Shown one piece after another: positions 62,274-64,000 of a DNA stretch of 64,000 nt. The notes beneath the pieces were generated by a model. The model searched no databases. It worked only from the letters and a program-made list of their open reading frames with translations, and was not told the origin of the DNA. Where the stretch lies: NCBI RefSeq assembly GCF_905397375.1, contig NZ_CAJPVG010000005.1:199425-263424 (forward strand), given 5' to 3'. How positions within the stretch are numbered: the stretch's first letter is position 1; every line of letters starts with the position of its first letter. Source of the stretch: Ralstonia mannitolilytica. GTDB lineage: Bacteria > Pseudomonadota > Gammaproteobacteria > Burkholderiales > Burkholderiaceae. The position numbers were made by a program, and so were the translations under genes.

Positions 62274-63077
62274 ATGACAGACAAATTCCTGCGCATTGAA
62301 AACGTCGGGCAGACGTTCAAGACCAAGCGCGGCCCGTTCGTCGCCCTGCGCGACATCGACCTGACGGTGGCGCGCGGTGAGTGCATCGCGCTCATCGGGC
62401 ACTCGGGGTGCGGTAAGTCGACGTTGCTCAATCTCATTGCCGGCCTCACGCGGCCGACCACGGGTGGATTGATCCTCGCCGAGCGCGAGATTGCCGGGCC
62501 GGGACCGGATCGCGCGGTGGTGTTTCAGAACCACTCGCTGTTGCCGTGGCTCACGTGCTTTGACAACGTGTATCTCGCCGTCGAGCGCGTCTTCGGCAAG
62601 ACCGAGACCAAGGCGCAACTGCGTGAGCGCACGCATGCGGCGCTGGCGCTGGTGGGCTTGTCGCATGCCGAGCAGAAGCATCCGCATGAAATCTCGGGCG
62701 GGATGAAGCAGCGCGTGGGCATTGCGCGAGCGTTGTCCATGGAGCCGAAGGTGTTGCTGATGGATGAGCCGTTTGGCGCGCTGGATGCACTCACGCGGGC
62801 GCATCTGCAGGACGAGTTGCTGAAGATCGTGGCGGCGACCGGCAGCACGGTGGTGATGGTGACCCACGATGTGGATGAAGCGGTGCTGCTGGCGGATCGC
62901 ATCGTGATGATGACGAATGGGCCGGCTGCGACGATTGGCGAAGTGTTGACGGTGGATTTGCCGCGGCCGCGGGATCGGATGGCGTTGGCGGAGGATGCGG
63001 CTTATCACGCTTGCCGGACGGCGGTGTTGGATTTTCTTTATCGGAAGCAGAGGCATCCGGTGGCGGAGGCTGCCTGA
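62274..63077 (+). CDS. nrtD: nitrate ABC transporter ATP-binding protein
   Basis: 267 aa. Walker A G-H-S-G-C-G-K-S-T (about 42-50), Q-loop F-Q-N-H-S-L-L-P-W, signature S-G-G-M-K-Q-R and Walker B V-L-L-M-D-E-P. Closest in type to NrtD/CmpD. There is no fused NrtC-like binding domain. A strong GGGGGGAG ribosome site precedes the start. Codon use in the last third is less G/C-rich than in the first part. Nitrate reductase genes would be expected next but the repeat/IS region intervenes. Confidence 0.88.
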   Translation: MTDKFLRIENVGQTFKTKRGPFVALRDIDLTVARGECIALIGHSGCGKSTLLNLIAGLTRPTTGGLILAEREIAGPGPDRAVVFQNHSLLPWLTCFDNVYLAVERVFGKTETKAQLRERTHAALALVGLSHAEQKHPHEISGGMKQRVGIARALSMEPKVLLMDEPFGALDALTRAHLQDELLKIVAATGSTVVMVTHDVDEAVLLADRIVMMTNGPAATIGEVLTVDLPRPRDRMALAEDAAYHACRTAVLDFLYRKQRHPVAEAA

Positions 63078-63151
63078 TTTGCTTGGGGGATGGCTTTGTT
63101 GTTTTAACTTGGTGGTCCGTCCCCTGTTTCATCCCTGCCGGGGCTGACTCA

Positions 63152-63188
63152 CTTTCTTTGTCTTGCCAAAGAACGTAAGCAAAGAAAG
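63152..63188. repeat. 9-bp inverted repeat flanking a Ralstonia-type intergenic repeat start
   Basis: CTTTCTTTG (63152-63160) and CAAAGAAAG (63180-63188) are perfect inverted arms. The block resembles dispersed intergenic sequences known from Ralstonia and related genera. Confidence 0.6.
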
Positions 63189-63211
63189 GCGCACCCGATG
63201 CGGCGACCCCT

Positions 63212-63304
63212 CCTTGAATTTGTGTCGCAAGGAGGGGAAGGGAAAAACTCGCTGCGCTCAGACAGTTTCCCTTCCTTTTTCCTCCTTGCAACACAAATTC
63301 AAGG
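63212..63304. repeat. long imperfect palindrome (93 bp)
   Basis: Outer 24-bp arms (63212-63235 and 63281-63304) pair with one mismatch; inner arms GGGAAGGGAAA and TTTCCCTTCC pair too. The centre reads AACTCGCTGCGCTCAGACAG. No coding capacity. It looks like a dispersed palindromic repeat or MITE-like unit. Confidence 0.85.
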
Positions 63305-63513
63305 CGCCGCGTAGGGCAGGGAACGGCCAAACCATCGATTACCAGTGCCGTAGCAATCCACAGCACAACGCGAAGCAAAGCGAGCAACAACAGCAGCAAA
63401 CCAGTGCAGCCCAGGCCAGCACACCGACGGTGTGGCCTTTGACGTTCCTGCCCTAGATGGCGCCTTGGATTTTTGTAAGCGTGCGGAAAAAAGACGGGAA
63501 ACTGTCTGAGCGA
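63296..63513. repeat. second palindromic repeat, interrupted on the right
   Basis: AAGGCGCCGCGTAGGGCAGG near 63301 is mirrored by CCTGCCCTA-GAT-GGCGCCTT near 63447-63464. Further right GGGAAACTGTCTGAGCG (63497-63513) is the reverse complement of bases near 63255-63271 of the first palindrome. The repeat then breaks off where the IS256-type element begins. Confidence 0.7.
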
Positions 63514-63515
63514 AG

Positions 63516-64000
63516 GGACCTGTCAGCAATTTCGTGTTCAAGGCATAACATGCTCCCAAGGAGACCTTATGCCTGGCAAACCGAAGACCAAGCCGGCCGA
63601 TCTGCCGGCGATCCCCGCCGAACTGCTCGAACAGTTCGGCAACGGCCCGATGACGGCCGAAGCCATCAATGCTGCCACGCTGGCCCTTAAGAAGGCCCTG
63701 ATCGAGCGGGCGCTGGGTGGCGAGATGAACCATCATCTCGGCTATCGGCCAGGTGCGGCCAAACCGGCCACCGTCACCAACCAGCGCAACGGCACGGGCG
63801 CCAAGACGGTGCTGACCGAGGACGGTCCGATCCGCATCGAGGTACCACGAGATCGTGACGGCAGCTTCGAGCCGCTGCTCATTCCCAAACACGAGCGACG
63901 CTTCAAGGGTTTCGACGACAAGATCGTCGCCATGTACGCCCGGGGCATGACCGTGCGTGAAATCCAGGGCTTCCTGCTGGAGCAATATGCAACGGACGTC
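63516..64000 (+). mobile_element. IS256-family insertion sequence, left end (right end outside window)
   Basis: The transposase gene at 63569 and the break in the palindromic repeat at about 63514 place the left end near GGACCTGTCAGC (63516). The exact terminal inverted repeat and target duplication cannot be fixed without the right end. Confidence 0.75.
63569..64000 (+). CDS. IS256-family (Mutator) transposase, N-terminal part
   Basis: 144 codons are visible and the frame is open at the window end. The text has the IS256/Mutator N-terminal signature: A-L-I-E-R-A-L-G-G-E-M-N-H-H-L-G-Y, then R-N-G-T-G-A-K-T-V and P-R-D-R-D-G-S-F-E-P-L-L-I-P-K, with F-D-D-K-I-V-A-M-Y-A-R-G-M-T-V-R-E-I. The first catalytic Asp lies at about the window end. 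AAGGAG at 63557 precedes ATG 63569. Confidence 0.92.
   Translation, partial: MPGKPKTKPADLPAIPAELLEQFGNGPMTAEAINAATLALKKALIERALGGEMNHHLGYRPGAAKPATVTNQRNGTGAKTVLTEDGPIRIEVPRDRDGSFEPLLIPKHERRFKGFDDKIVAMYARGMTVREIQGFLLEQYATDV

Overview
The window looks like a stretch of a Ralstonia chromosome (Betaproteobacteria, Burkholderiales; close to R. pickettii or the R. solanacearum group). The grounds are high G+C, strong G/C third-position codon use, the Burkholderiales order lptC-lptA-lptB-rpoN-hpf-ptsN-hprK-rapZ, the order lolB-ispE-tRNA-Gln-prs-rplY-pth, and Ralstonia-like palindromic intergenic repeats at the right end. The species is inferred from gene content and protein sequence, not from a search.

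Layout. 1-2958: end of a c-type cytochrome gene, a CsgG-like lipoprotein, a Sel1-repeat lipoprotein and a TetR regulator. 2970-14229: an aryl-polyene-type fatty-acid/polyketide cluster. A glycosyltransferase and an ACP face left. A membrane protein, an acyl-ligase/dehydratase fusion, an LpxL-like acyltransferase, a LolA-like carrier, an MMPL exporter, a NodB-type deacetylase, a ketosynthase, a chain-length factor and a hotdog dehydratase face right, mostly with 4-bp overlaps. 14251-15366: a small exported protein and an A/T-richer DUF4239 membrane protein. 15832-26960: ssb, an MFS transporter, uvrA, a Na/Pi symporter, a LysE exporter, apt, a DJ-1/PfpI protein, a ribbon-helix-helix protein and a Kef-type antiporter.

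27274-37033: LPS supply and transport (kdsD, kdsC, lptC, lptA, lptB) runs into rpoN and its nitrogen-PTS neighbours (hpf, ptsN, hprK, rapZ). 37050-44927: mutY, a dynamin-like GTPase, mutM, a large TPR protein, lolB and ispE. 44978-54363: tRNA-Gln(TTG), prs, rplY, pth, a DUF4124 protein, a ferredoxin, coaD, rsmD, two M16 peptidase genes and ftsY. 54616-57357: an A/T-richer accessory cassette with two PAAR-type proteins, one carrying a C-terminal M35-like metallopeptidase (a likely type VI secretion effector), followed by exported small proteins that may be accessory or immunity factors.

57500-63077: a maleyl(aceto)acetate/maleylpyruvate isomerase with an FAH-family hydrolase, then an ANTAR regulator of the NasT type and a nitrate-type ABC transporter. 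The leader between regulator and transporter carries a good sigma-54 promoter match, two consecutive hairpins with A1/G4 hexaloops, and a terminator whose 5' arm overlaps the second hairpin. This reads as a complete ANTAR antitermination switch. Three 42-bp tandem repeats lie just upstream. 63078-64000: long inverted repeats interrupted by the left end of an IS256-family element that runs off the window.

The most interesting signals are the nitrate leader with its tandem repeats, the PAAR-M35 cassette, the unusual aryl-polyene cluster (ligase-dehydratase fusion, a deacetylase, no ketoreductase in the window), and several extended -10 promoters close enough to start codons to predict leaderless mRNAs.
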